Positions 22,479 to 34,960 of a stretch of DNA of 64,000 bases are shown here, piece by piece. Every line of letters starts with the position of its first letter. The stretch's first letter is position 1. Source of the stretch: Cymbidium sinense (taxonomy: Eukaryota > Streptophyta > Magnoliopsida > Asparagales > Orchidaceae); contig CM038215.1 in NCBI GenBank assembly GCA_021442155.1, forward strand, positions 4,984,976 through 5,048,975, written 5' to 3'. Under the pieces are notes generated by a model. That model saw only the letters and a list, made by a program, of their open reading frames with translations, searched no databases and was not told the origin of the DNA. Both the position numbers and the translations under genes were made by a program.

Positions 22479-25117
22479 TCTTTTCAATGAAAGTTAGAAT
22501 TTTATTGCCATAAAAATAAAGGATACAATGTATTTAAAAGGGCTAAAGAACAAATTTCTACTACTCACAGAGCTACAAGAAACATAAAGAGCTAAACCCC
22601 CATCTAAGTATAATGGAAAAGAAAATAAAATAGCGAAAGCAACAACATAAAAGCAAATGAGTGAAGACACAAAAGACTAATAAAACTTAAGAAAATAGTA
22701 AAGGACTAGTGAGCTCATGATCCCTTTGAGAAGGGAAGATAAGCAAGATCCATATTAGTAGTACTTGAGTTTGTTGAGTAAAGATCATTCCATCTGTGAA
22801 ATTCCAACCTACAAAAGAAATCTACAAAACACTACAAAGGCAATGGTCATAGCTCAAGGGAAAATGATAAAGTAAATAATTTAGAAAGAGCTGAGAAAGA
22901 GGAGGGTGGGGCTCAATTAAGATCATCTCAAGGGGAAACAATTCATATGAGCATCCAAACATCATGAGAAGGGTTATAATCATATGCATTCTTCCAACCA
23001 GAGAGAAGATATGGGGAAACATCAAAGCCATCATAGATAGCATTCCCGATAAGAAACCATCCAAGGAAAAATAATCCATAGAGAAAAATAGCAAGCTAGA
23101 AGCCAGCCAGCAGCTAACCTACCAACAAAATCCCATAACAGACCAAGCACATAGAGCGAACATCCCAAAAGTTATAGCAGGGTCAGTGGTTGAAAATAAC
23201 CCATAACTATCTCCATAGCACTAACGGTCCAAATCCAAGGGCAAAGCCTCATCCCAAATAGCAAAATAGTAGAAAATAAATAGCACCCAAGAGAGGAAAG
23301 CCATAGCATAGAGAGTCCAAGAGGGCATCCATAAATTACTATCAAAACCACCACCAAGGTAGGCCAAAAGAAAGCAAATTCACCATCACCAATCGAGAGG
23401 CAAATATCAGGAAGCAAGGAGAGCCAACTAAATTAAAGGGAGTCAATATCAATAGAAATCCCAAAACACCAAGCCATGACACAAGCATCCAAGGCAAGAC
23501 AAAAGCCATAAAAAACCTCTCAACCAGCCAACCCCCAACAACAAGTCCTAAAATAAAACCAAAACAATAATAAGAGCTCATATCCTCGACTAATAAAATA
23601 ACAACTAAAACCACCCAGGAAAATAACCAATAGGATGAGCAGTAGGAAAATTAACACCCAAACCAGGAAGCAAAAATAAAGGAAAAATGGCTACACCCAA
23701 GATAGGATAACTAACCCAAGAGCTAAAAACCCAACCAAAAGAACCCAACCAAAAGCACCTAAACCAACCATTAAACACAGCCAACATCCACCCAGCTAAC
23801 TAAAATAGACAACCAACTTAATCAACCAGCAAAACAACAAATACAAAGAGCCAATATAGAGCCCAAAATAAGGGAAAAGTACAACAATAGACAAAGCGAC
23901 AACCCACCTGGAGATCTCCAAAATAACTAAGAAATAAAAATGGTAGTCATCCAACCAAACTAGAAAAGGCCAAGGAGGACCACCCAACCACAAGGAATAA
24001 AACTGTAAGGAAAGTAACAAGGCCAGAGGCAAACAAAACCCCTTTTAAATCCCAAATAGCAAATAATCACTACATAAATGAGAAAATGGGGAGACAATAA
24101 CCATAGCATAGCTAACTCCAATTCACAAGGCAGATGGAACCAACCAGTAGAAACCACCAATCCAAACTAAGTAAGGAGAACTACAACCACCAAAATCCCA
24201 AAACCAAGCAAGAGGGAGAGCCATGAAAACATAACCACCCAAAATAGCATGCAAGAAACAAATAGCAGCAACTAGCAGAGCCAACCATATCATCCATAAA
24301 TCCAATTCAAAAAAGGCCACAATTAGCCAAAATCAGAGGCAAACCCAACATTCATTGATAAAAGGGGTAGGCTAAAATCTAGCACAGTCACAACCCAATA
24401 GGAGACACAAGGCCTGAGCCACAAAAACAAAACCACCGGGCTCAAAGGATAGGGAAATAAATTAAAAATAGCACCACTACGACCCAAAAAAATGTTAGGA
24501 AAGTATAGAATGGGGGTAAAGAGGAAGGGGATTTAAGTATAGAAATAAACTTAGAAAAAACCACTTCCTAGTGAGGGGAGCACAAAATAAACTACAAAAA
24601 ATAGACTGAATAAAACCACCATAGCAAAAGATCAACAAAAGAGCATAAGGTTAAAATCTTAGGTAAGCAAGTCCAATGTTATCCAGATTAACCAGACCAC
24701 GTAGATGCTTAGGTAAGCTATGGTTATAAAAAAAATGAACTCATTTAATTCCTCTTTTAAATTAGCCAAGAAATCATCACAAGCATTACCTTTACGAAGA
24801 ATGTGAGAAATTTTGTAACAAACTTGAGAAAGAAGCTTTTTAGTGTGATTTAGAAGATAAAACAAGTCAACATTTCCCATTTTATTATTATTGAGCATAT
24901 CAAGTAAAAGAAGAGCATAAACTTCAATCCAATTATTAAAGAGGCCTTTGCTTAAACAAATATCAATAGCTTTGTTAACAACCATGAGTTCAGCATAAAT
25001 AATAGAATAAGCTTTGAGGGGGTAGGCAAAAGAATAAATGACAATGCCTTTAGAATCCCTAATGATTCCACCATAGCCATATTTGTTTGGAAAAATAGAA
25101 CCATTAGTAAACTTGTT
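22479..25117 (-). mobile_element. L1-B': L1-type LINE, RNase H to 3' end
   Basis: Minus-strand copy. The RNase H part spans about 25070-24660 and a 2.2-kb T/G-rich 3' region runs down to 22479. The left terminus (AAAGTTAGAATTTTATTGCC) resembles the terminus of L1-C (GTATTTTATTACAAAAAAGA) but has no long T-run. The right edge cuts the RNase H just after the region of its first Asp, at about 25117, and continues as TTTAAAGGTTTTTAGGG array. It matches L1-B over the shared stretch and is probably a duplicate of the same insertion. Not coding-competent. Confidence 0.82.
24659..24985 (-). pseudogene. L1-B' RNase H remnant
   Basis: A 108-codon minus-strand frame begins within VVNKAIDICLSKGLFNNWIE. 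It continues VYALLLLDML (the usual EVDALLLLDLL, with the catalytic Asp changed to Tyr) and ends CYKISHILRKGNACDDFLANL, the conserved H..REGN.ADxLA end with the last Asp kept. The first catalytic Asp lies upstream in a truncated part. This is the longest open RNase H frame in the window, but the Asp change and truncation make it inactive. Confidence 0.78.
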
Positions 25118-27200
25118 TAAAGGTTTTTAGGGTTTAGGGTTTAGAGTTTAGCATTTTTATGGATTTTAGGTTTTTAGGGTTTTTAAAATTTAAGTTTTTA
25201 GGGTTTAGGGCTTTAGGGTTTAGGGTTTTTAGGGTTTAAAGCTTAGGGTTAATTTTATGTTTTAAGGTTTAAGGTTTAAGGTTTAAGGTTTAGGGTTTAA
25301 GATTTAGGGTTTAGAGTTTAAGGTTTAGCATTTTTTAAAAAAATATTAAGTAAACTTGTAGGTTTAAGTTTATTTAGTTTATTTTTATTTATTTTAGTTT
25401 ATTTTATTTTTATATTTCTATTTAGGTTTATTTTTTATTTTTATTCAGTTTAGTTTATTTATTTTAGGTTTATTTATTTCAGTTTAGCATCTTTATTTTA
25501 GTTTATTTTTTAGGTTTAGGTTTACTTTTAAGTTGAGCTTTATAATTATTTCATTTTTTAGGTTTAGTTTTTATTTATTATTTTAAGGTTTAAGTTTATG
25601 TTTTTCTTTTATTTTTTTAGGTTAAGGTTTTAGGTTTATTTTTTAGTTTTATTTTTTAGTTTATGTTTGGGTTTATTTTTAGTTTATTTTATTTTATTTA
25701 CGTTAGGTTTAGGTTTATGTTTAATTTATTTCTGGTTTAGGTTTAGATTTTATTTATTTGAGTTTAGTTTATTTTAATTTAGGTTTAGCTTTAATTTATT
25801 TTGTTTATTTTATTTTTATTTTAGGTTTAGTTTTTATTTTTTAGTTTAGGAGTTAGATTTTTATTTTTTACATATTTTTTGGTTTATTTTTTTAGGTTTT
25901 GGTTTTTATTTTATTTTATTTTAGGTTTATATTATTTTTATTTTTGGCTTAGTTTTTATTTTTTAATTTAGTTTAGGTTTATATTTATTTTATTTTAGTT
26001 TAGTTTTTATTTTTTATTTTATTTTCTTTTCTAGTTTAGGTTAAGGTTTAGGTTTTAGTTTATGTTTTTACTTTTTTATATTTTTATTTTATTTTGGTTT
26101 ATGTTTTTATGTATTTTATTTATAGGTTTTATTTAGTTTAGGTGTAGGTTTTTAGCATTTTAGGGTTTAGTGTTTAGGGTTTAGAATTTAGGGTAGTTTA
26201 GGGTTTAGGGTTTAGGTTTTATTTATTATAGATTAGTTTATTTTTGTGTATGTTTAGGTTTATTTTATTTTGATTATTTTATTTTTATTTTAGGTTTACA
26301 TTTAGGTTTTATTTATTATAGTTTAGTTTATTTTAGTTTACGTTTAGGTTTATTTTATTCTATTTATTTTATTTTTATTTTAGGTTTAGGTTTTTCTTTT
26401 AGTTTAGGGTTTAGTTGTTATTTTTTATTTATTTTTAGGTTTATTTTTTATGTTTAGGTTTTTATTTAGTTTTTATTTTATTTTATTTTGGTTTTATTTA
26501 TATTTTACATTTAGTTTTTATTTTATTTAGGTTTTTATTCTTAGGTTTACTTTATTTTTTAGTATAGTTTAGGTTGTTCTTTATTTTATTTTAGTTTATT
26601 TTTATTGTTTATTTTATTTTATTTTTGGGTTTAGGTTTAGGTTTTAGTTTAGGTTTTTATTTTTTTATTTTTTATTCTTTTATTTTATTTAGGTTGAGGA
26701 CTTTTTGTCTAATTTATTTTTAGGTCTTATTTAGTTTAGGTTTAGGTTTTTAGTTTTTATAGTTTAGGGTTTAGGGTTTAGGGTTTAGGGTTTAGGGTTT
26801 TAATGTTTCAGTTTTGTGTTTAGGGTTAAGGGTTAGGGTTTAGGGCTTAGGGTTTAGGGTTTGGTATTTAGGGTTTAGGGTTTAGGGTTTTTAGGCATTT
26901 AAGGTTTATGGTTTTGGGTTTAGGATTAAGGGTTTGGGGTTAGCTTAGGATTTTGGGTTAATTTAGGATTTAGGGTTTAGGCTTTAGGGTTTTTATGATT
27001 TAGGGTTTAGGGTGTAGGGTTTATAATTTAGGGTTTAAGGTTTTAGGCTTTATGCTTTTATGGTTATGGGTTTAGGGTTAGGGCTTAGGGTTTAGGGTTT
27101 AGAGTTTTAGGCTTTATGCATTTAGGGTTACGGGTTTAGGATTAGGGTTTAGGGTTTAGGGTTTAGGGTTTAAGGTTTTTTTTAAATTAAGTAAACCAGT
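25118..27200 (+). repeat. Array block Q' (duplicate of 34.87-36.97 kb)
   Basis: Positions 25118-25330 are G-rich, an anchor lies at 25344-25362, AT-rich sequence fills 25370-26140, and 26150-27180 is mostly G-rich with perfect TTTAGGG runs near 26765-26795. An anchor at 27184-27202 closes the block. The whole block reappears at about 34,870-36,970 with the same order of rare markers, for example AGTTAATTTTATGTTTTAAG, TTTTTACATATTTTTTGG and TTAGGCATTTAAGGTTTA. It is a roughly 2-kb segmental duplication. Confidence 0.88.
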
Positions 27201-27202
27201 AG
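27184..27202 (+). repeat. Anchor motif of the higher-order repeat (typical example)
   Basis: TTAAATTAAGTAAACCAGTAG sits between a TTTAGGG-rich block on its left and AT-rich TTTAGTTTATTTT sequence on its right. The same motif in the same context occurs at about 4411, 14675, 15811, 21761, 25344, 34590, 35101, 36953, 40831, 41251, 42176, 53162, 57064, 59416, 60708, 61909 and 62943, and in weaker form near 6411, 29846, 33541, 55969 and 57674. It is usually preceded by a run of T then A. Function unknown. Confidence 0.85.
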
Positions 27203-30200
27203 GTTTAGGTTTTTTAGTTTATTTTTTATTTATTTTAGTTTATCTTTTAGTTATTTTAGTTTATTTTATTTATTATTTATATTTAGGTTTATTTTTATTT
27301 TATTTAGTTTGGTTTATTTATTTTAGGTTTATTTATTTTAGTTTAGGTTTTTTATTTTAGTTTATTTTTTAAGTTTTTTTTTATTTTATTTTTAGTTATT
27401 TTTTTTTATTTTATTTTTTTTAAGTTTATTTATTTTTTTTATTAGGTTAGTTTTATTTTATTTTTTTTTAGGTTTATTTAGTTTTTTTATTTTTTATTTA
27501 TTTATTTTTTTATTTTTTTTTTATTTATTTTATTTTATAGTTTTTTATTTATTTTATTTTAGGTTTTATTTTTATTTTTTATTTTAGTTTTATTATTTAT
27601 TTATTTATTTATTTTTTTTTTTATTTTTGTTTATTTTATTTTATTTATTTTTTTTATTTATTTTATTTATTTTATTTTATTTTATTTATTTTAATTTATT
27701 TATTTTATTTTTATTTAATTTAGTTTAATTTTTTATTTTATTTTATTTTATTTTTTATTTTTTTATTTTTTTTTTTTATTTTTTTTATTTTATTTTATTT
27801 ATTTATTTTAGTTTAATTTTATTTATTTTAGTTTATTTTATTTTTTATTTTTTTTAAGTTTATTTTATTTTATTTATTTATATTTATTTTAGGTTTATTT
27901 ATTTAGGTTTATTTTATTTTATTGGTTTTTGGTTTAGGTTTAGGTTTTAGTTTGGGTTTAGGGTTTTAGGGTTTAGGGTTTGGGGTTTAGATTTTAGATT
28001 AGGTTAAGGGCTTAGGTTTAGGGTTTAGGTTTGGGTTTAGTTTAGGATTTAGGGTTTAGTTTAGGGTTTTTTTATTTAGTTTTATTTTTATTTTTTTTTT
28101 TTTTTTTATATATATATTTTTAAATAAATAAATTTAGGTTTTTTATTTAGTTTATTTAGTTTAATTTTTATTTTTTTTTTATTTCTTTTTTTTATTTTTA
28201 GTTTATTTTTTATTTTTTTTATTTAGTTATTTATTTTAGGTTTATTTACTTTAGGTTTATTTTTTCATTTTATTTTATTTAGGGTTCGGTTTAAGTTTAG
28301 TTTTTTTTTAAGTTTAGGGTTTAGGTTTTATTTAATTCAACTTAGATTATTTTAGTTTAGGTTTAGGTTTAGTTTTGTTAATCTTATTTTAATTTTAGGT
28401 TTAGGTTTTTTTTTTATTTTTTATTTTATTTTTATTTATTTTTTATTTTATTTTTTATATATATTTTTAGGTTTATTTTATATTATTTTTTATTTTAGGT
28501 TTATTTTTTTTTTAGTTTAGTTTTATTTTTTTATTTTATTTTTTTTATTTATTTTTTTAGTTTTAGGTTTTTTTATTTATTTTAGTTTATTTTATTTTAT
28601 TTTATTTTTTTAGTTTATTTAGGTTTAGTTAGGTTTTTATTTTTATTTTATTTTTTATTTTATTTAGGTTAGGTTTTTATTATTTTATTTTAGGTTTTAT
28701 TTAGTTTAGGTTTAGGTTTAATTTTTTTATTTTTTTTAGGTTTAGGTTTATTTATTTTATTTTATTTATTTTAGGTTTAGGGTTTTATTTTTTTAGTTTA
28801 GGTTTAGGTTATTTTTATTATTTTATTATTTTTTTTTTATGCTTTAGGTTTATTTATTATTTATTTTTTTTATTTTAGGTTTATTTTATTTAGTTTATTT
28901 TTTTATTTATTTTAGTTTATTATTTTATTTAGTTTTATTTTTTATTTTTTTTTAGTTTGGTTATTTATTTATTTATTTATTTTTTATTTTGGGTTTTTAT
29001 TTAGGTTTTTTTTAATTTATTTTTATGTTTTATTTTTTAGTTTAGTTTTACTTTTATTTTATTTTTTAGATTTAGGTTTTATTTTTTATTTTTCAGTTTA
29101 GGTTTAGTTTTTTATTTTATTTTTTTAGGTTTAGGTTTTCAGTTTTTTTTGTGTTTCTTTTTAGGTTTTAATTTTTAGGTTTGGTTCTATGTTTATTTTT
29201 AGTTTATTTTATATTATTTAGTTTAGGGTTTAGGTTTAGTTTATTTTAGGTTTAGGTTTTGGTTTTATTTATTTTAGTTTAGTTTATTTTAGTTTGGGTT
29301 TTTATTTATTTTATTTTTTATTTAGGTTATTTTTTTTTTAGTTTAGTGGTTATTATTTTTATTATTTTTAGGTTTTATTTTTTTAGTTTTAGTTTTATTT
29401 TATTTTATTATGTTTTTTTTTTATTTATGTTTAGTTTTTATTTTATTATTTTTTTTATTTTAGGTTTTATTTATTTTTTTATTTAGTTTATTTATTTATT
29501 TATTTAGGTTTAGTTTATTTTTTATTTTTTTATTTTCAATTTTTGGTTTATTTTTTATTTTTTAGTTTAGGTTTTTTTATTTATTTATTTTTTAGGTTTT
29601 ATTTAGTTTAGGTTTAGGTTTTTATTTTAGGTTTAGTTTAGTTTAGGTTTAGGTTTATTTAGGGTTTATTGTTTATTAGTGTTAGGGTTTGATTTTATTA
29701 ATTAGGGTTAGGTTTAGGGTTTATTTTATTTTAGGGTTTAGGTTTGGTTTTTTAGGGTTTAGGTTTATTTTAGGTTTAGGGTTTAGGGTTTTTTCTTTTA
29801 TTTGTTTTATTTTATTATATATTTTTTTTTTTATTATATTTTTTTAGTAAACTTAGGTTTAGGTTTATTTAGTTTATTTAGTTTATTTTTCTTTTTATTT
29901 AGTTTATTTTCTTTAATTTTTTAAGTTTTTTTTTATTTTATTTAGTTTTGTTTATTTATTTTAGGTTTATTTATTTTAGGTTTAGTTTTATTATTTATTT
30001 TTTTTTAGGTTTAGGTTTAGGTTTAGGTTTATTTTATTTTAGGTTTAGGTTTATGTTTATTTATTTAATTTAGTTTATTTTAGTTTAGGTTTAGGTTTAT
30101 TTTATTTTGTTTTTTTTAAGTTTAGGTTTTATTTTTAGTTTAGGGTTTAAGTTTTATTTTTTATTTAATTTTATGTTTTATTTTGTAGGTATATTTTTTA

Positions 30201-31100
30201 GGTTTATGTTTTTATTTAGTTTTTATATTATTTTATTTTAGCTGTAATTTATTTTTATTTTACGTTTAGTTTTTATTTTATTAAGGTTTTTTATTGTTAG
30301 TTTATTTTATTTTTTTAGTTTAGTTTAGGTTATTTTTATTTTATTTTGGTTTATTCTATTTTTTTATTTTATTTTATTTTAGGTTTAGGTTTATGTTTTA
30401 GTTTAGGTTTTCATTTTTTTTATTTTTTATTTATTTAGGTTGAGCTTTTTTTATCTATTTTATTTTTAGGTTTTATTTTATTTAGGTTTTTGTTTTTATT
30501 TTTTTAGGTTTTTTAGGTTTATTTATGGTTTATTTTTATGGTTTAGGTTTAGGTTTAGGTTTTAGGGTTTAGGATTTTAGGTTTAGGTTTAGGTTTTAGT
30601 TTAGGGTTTATATTTTAGGTTTTTATTTAGGTTTAGGTTTTAGGTTTTTAGTTTAGTTTTTATTTTATTTTAGTTTTAGGTTAGATTGGTTTAGGGTTTA
30701 GGTTTAGGGTTTAGGGTTTAGGTTTAGGGTGTAGGGTTTTTATTTAGGGTTTAGATTTTTTTTTTATGCTTTTAGGTTAGTTTATTAGGGTTTAGGTTTA
30801 GTTTAGATTTGATTTAGGGTTAGTTAATTTTTATTTAGGATTTATTTTAAATTGGTAGTTTATTCATTTGTTTTATTTATTTATTTTAGTTTATTTATTT
30901 ATTATTTTTATTTAAGTTTTATTTTTATTTAGTTTATTATTTATGTTTATTTATTTTAGTTTAGGTTTTTCATTTTATTTTATTTTTTAGGTTTAGTTTA
31001 TGGTTTATGTTTATTTTTTCAATTTAGTTTTGTTTTGATTTTAATTTTTAGGTTTAGATTTTATTTTATATTTTGTAGGTTTAGAGTTTTATTTATTTTT
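27201..31100 (+). repeat. AT-rich, very simple array segment
   Basis: Dominated by TTTATTTTA and TTTATTTATTT, with few G-rich blocks (27940-28075, 29630-29790, 30510-30840). Positions 27245-28010 contain no C at all on the + strand. The texture is more homogeneous than elsewhere: fewer sporadic substitutions and more pure T/A runs. The part after 29850 belongs to the large duplicated block P (see 29850-34960). No gene is visible. Confidence 0.85.
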
Positions 31101-34100
31101 TTAAGTTTAGGTTTTCTTTTTTATTTTTAGGTTCTTTTAAATTTTATTTTTTTTAGTTTAGGTTAGGTTTTTTTTATTTATTTTCTTTATTTAATTTAGG
31201 GTTTAGGTTTAGTTTATTTTAGGTTTAAGTTTAGGTTTTATTTATTTTAGTTTAGGTTTAGATTTATTTTATTTTATTTATTTTAGGTTTAGGTTTTTTC
31301 CTAGTTTAGGGGTTAGGTTTTATTTTTTTTATTCATTTTTTGATTTATTTTTTAGGTTTTGGTTTTTATTTAGTTTTTATTTTATTTTATTTTAGGTTAA
31401 TTTTCTTTTCAATTTACGTTTAGTTTTTACTTTTTTAGGTTTATTTAATATTTTTAATATTACTTTAGGATTTTATTTATTTTGTTTTAGTTTAGTTGTC
31501 ATTTTTAATTTTACTTTTATGTTTATGTTTAGGTTTAGGTTTTATTTTAGCATTTTATTTTATATTATTTTATTTTTTATTTAGTTTTAGGTTTATTTAT
31601 TTATTTTATTTTTAGGTTTTATTTAGTTTAGGTTTAGGTTTTCAAGATCTTAAGATTTAGGATTTAATGTTTAAGGTTTAGGGTTTAGGATTTAGGCTTT
31701 AGGGTTTTGGGCTTAGGGTTTAGGGTTTGAGGTTTGGGGTTGTAGATTTTAGCGATTTGGGTTAAGGGCTTAGGGTTTAGGGTTTAAGGTTTAATGTTGT
31801 ATGTTTAGAGTTTAGGGTTTAGGGTTTAGGGTTTTTTTATTTAGTTTATTTAGTTTATTTTCTTTTTTATTTTATTTAGGTTTATTTTTACTTTTATTAA
31901 TTTTACTTTATTTATTTTAGTTTTATTTATTTTTGTTTATTTTTTAGGTTTAGGTTTAGGTTTATGTTTATTTTTTAGTTTATTTTTAATTTAATTTAAT
32001 TTTTAGGTTTAGCTTTATTTTTTTATTTTTAGGTTTAGCTTTATGTTTTTATTTTATTTTTTTAGGTTTAGGACTCATGTTTTTATTTTAGGTATTATGT
32101 TTTAGTTTAGGTTTAAGTTTATTTTTAGTTTTTTTTATTACATTTAGCTTAGTTTTAGGTTTAAGTTTAGGTATTATTTATTTTAGTTTAGTTTATCTTT
32201 GTTTAGGTTTTGGTTTATTTTTTTTTTTTAGGTTTAGGTTTTTTTTTAGTTTCGGGTTTAGGTTTTATTTGTTATTTATTTTTAGGATTTTTTTTATGTT
32301 TAGGTTTTAATTTAGTTTTTATTTTATTTTATTTATATTTTTATTTTATTTTTATTTTAGGTTTAGTTTTTATGTTATTTAGGTTATTTATTTCTTTTAG
32401 TTTAGTTTAGATTTTTATTTATTTTATTTTATTTTAGTTTTTTATTTTTGATTTTATTTTCTTTTTAGGTTTAGGATTGGGTTTAGGTTTTGGTTTATGT
32501 ATTTTTATTTTTTTTATTTTTTCATTTAATATATGTTTAAGTTTTATTTATTTATTTTATTTTTAGGTTTTATTTTGTTCAAGTTTAGATTTTTAGCCTT
32601 TTAGATTTTAGGGTTTACGGTTTAGGTTTTAAGTTTTTATTTTAGGTTTATTTTTAGGTATTATTTTATAGATTAGGTTTAGTTTTATTTTTAGTTTATT
32701 TTATTTTATTTAGTTTAGGGTTTAGGTTTAGGTTTTATTTATTTTAGTTTAGGTTTAGGTTTATTTTATTTCATTTATTTTATTTTTATTTTAGGTTTAA
32801 TTTTTATTTTTAGTTTATTGTTTGGGTTTTATTTTTTTATTTATATTTAGGTTTATTTTTATTTTTAAGTTTTTATTTAGTTTTTATTTAATTTTATTTT
32901 AGGTTTATTTTATTTTTATTTTATGTTTAGTTTTTATTTTATTTATGCTTTTTATTCTTAGGTTTGTATTATTAATTTTTTGTTTAGTTTAGGTTTTTAT
33001 TTATTATATTTTAGTTTATTTTTATTTTCTTATTTTATTTTATTTTTAAGTTTCGGTTTAGGTTTTAGTTTAGTTTTTTATTTTATTTATTTTATGCAGG
33101 TTTAGATTTTTTTTTATTTTTTTATTTTTGGTTTTATTTACTTTAGGTTTAGGTTTTTAAGTTTTTAGGGTTTAGGTTATAGGGTTTAGGGTTTAGGTTT
33201 TTCAAGTTTTGGGTTTGTGGTTTAGGGTTAGGGTTAGGTTAGTTTAGTTTAGGCTTTAGGGTTTAGGTTTTATTTTTTTAGGGGTTTTAGGGTTAAGGGT
33301 TTAGGTTAGTTTAGGGTTTAGGGTTTAAGGTTTTATGGTTTAGGGATTAGGGTTTAGGGTTTAGGGTTAGGGTTTGGGTTTAAGTTTCAGAGTTTAGGAT
33401 TTAGGGTTCAGGGTTTAGGGTTTAGGGTTTAGGTTTTTTTAGGGTTTAGGGTTAGTTTTAGGGTTTAAGATTTAGGATTTAAAGTTTAAGATTTAGGGTT
33501 CAGTGTTTAGGGTTTAAGTTTTTAGGTTTTCTCCTTTAAATAAGGTAAACCAGTAGGTTTAGATTTTTTTAGTTAATTTAGTTTATTTTTATTTATTTTT
33601 TATTTTTATTTAGGCTAATTTTTAATTTTAATTTAGTTTTTTTTAGGTTTATTTATTTTACTTTAGGTTTTTTATTTTAGTTTATTTTTTAGGTTTAGGT
33701 TTAGGTTTATGTTTATTTTTGAGTTTAGTACAAGGTTTATTTTATTTTTTAGGTTTAGGTTTTATTATTTATTTTTAGGTTTAGGTTTTTATTTTATTAT
33801 TTTAGGTTTAAGTTTATGGTTTTTATTTTAGGTTTATTTTTAGATTTTATCTTTTATTTTAGGTTTAGGTTTATTTTTAGCTTATTTTATTTTATTTAGT
33901 TTATCATTTAGGTTTAGTTTATTTTAGGTTTAGGTTTAGGTTTTATTTATTTTAGTTCAGTTTATTTTAGTTTAGGTTTAGGTTTATTTTTATTTATTTA
34001 TTATAGGTTTAGATTTTTTCTAGTTTAAAGTTTAGGTTTTATTTTTTATTTATTTTTAGGTTTTATTATTCTATTTATATTTTATGTTTAAGTTTTTATT

Positions 34101-34960
34101 TTATTTTTATTTTATTTTAATTTAGGTTTATTTTAATTTTATTTTTTCATTTAATTATTATTTTATTTAGGTTTTAAATTTTTAGGTTTATTTTATTTTT
34201 TTAGTTTTTTTAGATTTTTATTTATTTTATTTTATTTTAGTTTTAATTTTTTACTTTTTAATTATATTTTAAGGTTTAGGTTTAAGTTTTTGTTTAGATT
34301 TTTATTTTATTTATTTTATTTTTATTTAGGTTTAGGTTTTTTTTTTTTTAGTTTTTTTAGTTTAGGTTTTAGGTTTTTTAGGTTTTAGGGTTTAGGGATT
34401 AGGGTATAGAGTTTAGTGGTTTAGGGTTTAGGTTTAGGTTTAGGGTTTATGGTTTAGGGTTTAAGGTTTAGAGTTTAGGTTTTAGGTTTAGGGTTTAGAA
34501 GTTTTAGGGTTTGTTTATTTAGGTTTAGGGTTTAGGGTGTTTGGTTTAAGGTTTAGGGTTTAGGATATAGAGTTTAGGGTTTATTTTTAAAAATTAAGTA
34601 AACCCGGAGGTTTAGGTTTATTTAGTTTACATCATTTTTTTATTTTAATTTAATTTTTTTATTTCTATTTAGGTTTATTTTTCATTTTTATTTAGTTTAG
34701 TTCTTTATTTAGGTTTATTTATTTTAGTTTATTTTTTTATAGGTTTAAGTTTAGGTTTATTTTTTAGTTTACTTTTATTTATTATTATTTTTTTAGGTTT
34801 AAGTTTAGGTTTATTTTTTACTTTACTTTTATTTATCATTTTTTTAGGGTTAAGTTTTTAGGTTTTTAGGGTTTAGGGTTTAGGGCTTAGGGTTTAGGGT
34901 TTTAGGGTTTAGGGTTAGGGTTCAGTGTTTAGGCTTTAGGGTGTAGGGTTTTTAGGATTT
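29850..34960 (+). repeat. Array block P (about 5 kb, duplicated at 52.1-57.5 kb)
   Basis: This block shares an ordered series of rare markers with 52,100-57,468. Examples are TTAGGTTGAGCTTTTTTTAT (30,435 and 52,707), ATTTTATATTTTGTAGG (31,060 and 53,400), TTAGGACTCATGTTTTTATT (32,066 and 54,419), TTTTCTCCTTTAAATAAGG (33,525 and 55,960) and TTCAGTGTTTAGGCTTTAGG (34,921 and 57,424). The second copy has a different stretch at 52.79-53.16 kb. Offset is about 22.4 kb. Anchors at 33,541 and 34,590 divide the block internally. Confidence 0.85.
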
